From positions 1 to 42,470 of the forward strand of contig JARXKL010000004.1 of assembly GCA_030272735.1 (NCBI GenBank): a DNA stretch of 42,470 bases, written 5' to 3'. This DNA is from Patescibacteria group bacterium. GTDB lineage: Bacteria; Patescibacteriota; Saccharimonadia; Saccharimonadales; UBA4665. Below the pieces are notes generated by a model that saw only the letters and a list, made by a program, of their open reading frames with translations, searched no databases and was not told the origin of the DNA. How positions within the stretch are numbered: the stretch's first letter is position 1; the number at the start of each line of letters is the position of its first letter. Of this stretch, positions 39,827 through 42,470 are shown piece by piece. The translations under genes were made by a program, and so were the position numbers.

Positions 39827-41851
39827 CTACGAGCTAGACAATAATTTTAAGAATTCTTGTTCGTTTAGTTGCTTTGTACCCAGCTTATTCGCTTTAGCTA
39901 ATTTAGAGGCACCGACTTTTGCGCCCACAACTAAGTAATCTGTCTCTTTGCCAAGTGAACTCTGGAATACTCCGCCATGCAGGCGTATCTTTTCGGCGGC
40001 TTCTTCCCTACCAAGTGTCTCTAAACTTCCCGTAACAACAAAATGAAACCCGGCCAGCTTGCCACCAACTTTTTTAACCTCACAAGGCCATACTTCCTGC
40101 TCATTGAATGACTGCAGTAACTTGAGATTAACCGGTTCACTAAACCATTCGGCAACGGATTCTGCAACTACCGATCCAATACCATCTATTCGCTCGAGTT
40201 CACCTATAGTTGCTGTAGAAAGTGTTTCTAGCGAGCGGAAATTGTTAGCCAGGTCTGTTGCTGTTTGCACCCCCACATGGCGAATACCAAGTCCGTAGAT
40301 GAAGCGGTAGAGCGGTGGCTGTTTTTTGGATTGGATAGCAGAAACTAACTTGTTGGCAGATATTTCGGCAAAACGATCAAGTTTCAGTACTGCTTCTGGG
40401 GTCAATTTGTAAATATCAGCAGCATCCTTAACAAGTTTAGAATTTATGAGTGCGATGACATTCTTCTCTCCAAGCCCTTCAATATCGAGTGCGGACTTGC
40501 TCGCAAAATGTTCTATTCGTTTCCATGCGCGAGATGGACAAGCTTCATTTGGACAGCGCCACGCTGCATCGGCCGCCTTATACTTAACCAGCTTAGTAGT
40601 ACAGTCAGGGCAATGTGCGGGCATGACGAACGGCTTTTCACTACCGTCACGAAGCGTCATAAGCGGCTCGACAACTTCTGGAATAATATCTCCGGCTTTG
40701 TGAATAATAACGGTGTCACCGACACGTATATCCTTACGTAGAACTTCGCTCTCGTTATGTAAGGTGGCCATTTGAACCGTGCTACCGGCTACAACAACAG
40801 GTTCGAGCATAGCTACCGGGGTAGCTGCCCCTGTTCGACCGATAGAAATAAAAATGTCCTTCACTTTAGTCGTCGCTTGTTCTGCAGCGTATTTGAGTGC
40901 TACAGCACCACGCGGAGCTTTGCCCACGACGCCCAGCCGACGGTACAACTCCCTGTTATTCACTTTTATTACCAGACCATCAGTATTAAACACTAACGAT
41001 TGGCGCTTTGAGTCCCAAAGTTCTGCAAACTGCATTAATAGCTCAACCGACTTGAATACCGATGCAGCTTTGTTAGCAAGGAAGCCGAGCATCCTTAAAC
41101 TTTCATATACGTACTCGTTCGTAGGAGTATCGACTGGATCTTCACGGTAGATGTCATACGCACGGAAGTGCAGTGGCCGATTAGCAACTAACTGCGGGTT
41201 AAGTTGCCGAATAGTACCGGCGGCGGTATTTCGCGGGTTCGCAAACAGCGGCTTGCCCTCCGCTGCGCGCTGTGTATTTAATGCTTCAAAATCTGATTTG
41301 TACATTACGATCTCACCGCGGACTTCAGTGCGCCCTATTGCGAATTTTTCGTAGCCAGGTGACGATCGCAACCGCAGAGGTAACGATTCTATAGTCCGAA
41401 TATTCATTGTGACGTCCTCGCCTACGAAACCATCGCCGCGAGTTATTCCGCGAACCAGCAACCCATCTTCATACACTAGCGCGCATGCCAGCCCGTCCAT
41501 CTTAATATCGGCAAAATATTCAAGGATTGAATTGGCTGGAAGTATTTTTTTAATTCTTTCTTCCCAAGCGCGGACTTCTGATTCATCGAACACGTCATTG
41601 AGGCTAAGCATCCGGGTCCTATGTTCAACTTGCGTAAAACCAGGCAGTGGTGCACCAGCAACACGCTGCGTCGGCGAATCCGACGTAATAAGTTCTGGAA
41701 ATTCTGCTTCCAGCTGTGTGAGCTCGTGTTTAAGGCTATCAGCTGCGGCTTCACTCATAGTAGATTCGTCGAGCACATGGTAATGGTAGCGGTAGTCATT
41801 AATCAACTCGCGGAGCTTGGCAATTCTGTCTGAGGCCTGCGACTTATTCAT
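39827..41851 (-). CDS. ligA: NAD-dependent DNA ligase
   Basis: 674 residues, full length. Adenylation domain with the catalytic Lys117 in KMDGLA; the OB fold; a zinc finger with CPDC and CPNEAC; helix-hairpin-helix repeats (FIYGLGIRHVGVQTA, ERIDGIGSVVAESV); and a C-terminal BRCT domain (about 595-674). It seals nicks during replication and repair using NAD. The start overlaps the end of the upstream membrane-protein gene by eight bases, so expression may be coupled. Confidence 0.97.
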   Translation of the reverse strand: MNKSQASDRIAKLRELINDYRYHYHVLDESTMSEAAADSLKHELTQLEAEFPELITSDSPTQRVAGAPLPGFTQVEHRTRMLSLNDVFDESEVRAWEERIKKILPANSILEYFADIKMDGLACALVYEDGLLVRGITRGDGFVGEDVTMNIRTIESLPLRLRSSPGYEKFAIGRTEVRGEIVMYKSDFEALNTQRAAEGKPLFANPRNTAAGTIRQLNPQLVANRPLHFRAYDIYREDPVDTPTNEYVYESLRMLGFLANKAASVFKSVELLMQFAELWDSKRQSLVFNTDGLVIKVNNRELYRRLGVVGKAPRGAVALKYAAEQATTKVKDIFISIGRTGAATPVAMLEPVVVAGSTVQMATLHNESEVLRKDIRVGDTVIIHKAGDIIPEVVEPLMTLRDGSEKPFVMPAHCPDCTTKLVKYKAADAAWRCPNEACPSRAWKRIEHFASKSALDIEGLGEKNVIALINSKLVKDAADIYKLTPEAVLKLDRFAEISANKLVSAIQSKKQPPLYRFIYGLGIRHVGVQTATDLANNFRSLETLSTATIGELERIDGIGSVVAESVAEWFSEPVNLKLLQSFNEQEVWPCEVKKVGGKLAGFHFVVTGSLETLGREEAAEKIRLHGGVFQSSLGKETDYLVVGAKVGASKLAKANKLGTKQLNEQEFLKLLSSS

Positions 41852-42470
41852 TCAGCAAGTCCCTATAGAGTAAATACAGATAGGCATGGATAACTATGAG
41901 GCTAAGCATCGACAGTATAAAAAACACTACTTGCGCAATGGGAGCGGCGACAATAATTATCGGCACCATGATCAGCGCAGAAGTTACTAGAAAAAGAAGT
42001 GGCAAAAAAGTCATTTTTCGTAGAACGGCTAACCGCCGGTTACGTACAAGATCACGTGCCGACCGAAGGGCTAATAGTGGGGTCATTTCAGGCAGCGTCG
42101 CAATATAGAGCGCCATGAGTGAACTCGCCAACCAGTACAGCGTTAGGCTGGCGCACGCTATAAAGAAAACTGCCCACAACACCTTTTCTATAAGGTGCAC
42201 CGCAATTCCGTTGGTTATTACTGCACTATACACCGTCGAACCAATTACTAGCGGAATAAGCTGGAGCCCGACAACAATCAGAACGAGTAAATAAGGTATC
42301 AAAGGATACATGCCTTTATAAAATGCGTCGCGAACGCGAATTTCGTTTCCCGCGAGCAGCTGCCTTAGCGACCAAATAATTGCCAAGCTCATAATAAGCG
42401 CCAGGAATAATTGATAGGCTCCAGCAGCGTCGCTGTTGCCACTCCCTGAAGAACCAATCAGCTGGGCGTA
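41844..42470 (-). CDS. membrane protein (N-terminus outside window)
   Basis: The frame is open from the window edge at 42470 to the TAA at 41844, so the true start lies beyond it; the ATG at 42392 is internal to that open frame. The visible 208 residues have four to five membrane helices (about 27-40, 57-77, 88-110, 140-165 and 168-190 of the visible part) with a basic stretch RSARDLVRNRRLAVLRK between. Not recognised. It overlaps the start of ligA by eight bases. Confidence 0.65.
   Translation of the reverse strand, partial: YAQLIGSSGSGNSDAAGAYQLFLALIMSLAIIWSLRQLLAGNEIRVRDAFYKGMYPLIPYLLVLIVVGLQLIPLVIGSTVYSAVITNGIAVHLIEKVLWAVFFIACASLTLYWLASSLMALYIATLPEMTPLLALRSARDLVRNRRLAVLRKMTFLPLLFLVTSALIMVPIIIVAAPIAQVVFFILSMLSLIVIHAYLYLLYRDLLNE

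Noticed and set aside
41409-41783. 124-residue plus-strand frame
   Set aside because: Antisense to ligA.
1-42470. CRISPR arrays, insertion sequences, rRNA, attachment sites
   Set aside because: No regularly spaced direct repeats, no transposase or integrase and no rRNA sequence seen.

Overview
The window reads as a chromosomal stretch of a small, Gram-positive-type (monoderm) member of the Candidate Phyla Radiation, most likely Ca. Saccharibacteria (TM7). The reasons are the tightly packed genes with many stop/start overlaps, a soluble VirD4/DUF87-type ATPase, many secreted single-anchor or LPxTG-type surface proteins without outer-membrane genes, five tRNAs that all encode CCA, moderate GC, and TGA working as a stop. 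This assignment is inferred from gene content; no rRNA or other marker is present.

Layout. 1-2123 (minus): end-truncated Mur ligase with an N-terminal membrane part, an alpha/beta hydrolase, tRNA-Leu and tRNA-Cys. 2169-5924 (minus): three envelope proteins, including a 916-residue three-repeat surface protein. 6009-10019 (minus): lipid kinase, PAP2 phosphatase and a VirD4/TraG-like ATPase. 10020-10582: no conventional gene; it holds two divergent consensus promoters and a long, strongly structured leader with tiny upstream ORFs. 10583-13100 (plus): a conspicuously GC-rich secreted PKD-domain protein and an LPNTG-anchored surface protein. 13207-15267 (minus): VanY-like peptidase, DUF3105 and Excalibur proteins. 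15409-18314: DUF1508 protein, FAD oxidoreductase, and a MarR regulator divergent from DUF4383 and a second membrane protein. 18311-20182: aspartate carbamoyltransferase and a secreted GH25-like protein.

20272-24537 holds a guanylate-kinase-like NTPase, a polyprenol/phytol-kinase-like protein, a membrane protein, a UbiA prenyltransferase, a YdeI/OmpD-associated protein and a DUF3592 protein. 24680-27355 encodes a membrane GT2 glycosyltransferase fused to a GH26-like hydrolase. 27387-33781 (minus) holds an RND permease, a DHFR-like protein, a DUF5679 zinc ribbon and a sulfur-handling operon (MBL-rhodanese, rhodanese, Fur-family regulator). 33991-36888 holds tRNA-Gly, tRNA-Phe and tRNA-Ala with two secreted proteins, a NUDIX hydrolase and a slipin. 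36943-42470 (minus) holds CorA with a structured leader, a proline-rich anchored protein, LigA and a truncated membrane protein. The 286-base gap at 30252-30537 shows nothing I can interpret.

Themes. Much of the window serves the cell envelope: peptidoglycan (Mur ligase, VanY), lipid and prenyl metabolism (lipid kinase, PAP2, polyprenol kinase, UbiA), polysaccharide (GT2-GH26) and surface display. Several promoters place the -10 box 6-8 bases before the start codon, suggesting leaderless mRNAs alongside Shine-Dalgarno-led genes. The points most worth checking are the structured leader at 10194-10582, the tRNA-Gly with a swapped 19-56 tertiary pair, the GT2-GH26 fusion, the leaderless promoters and the CorA leader.
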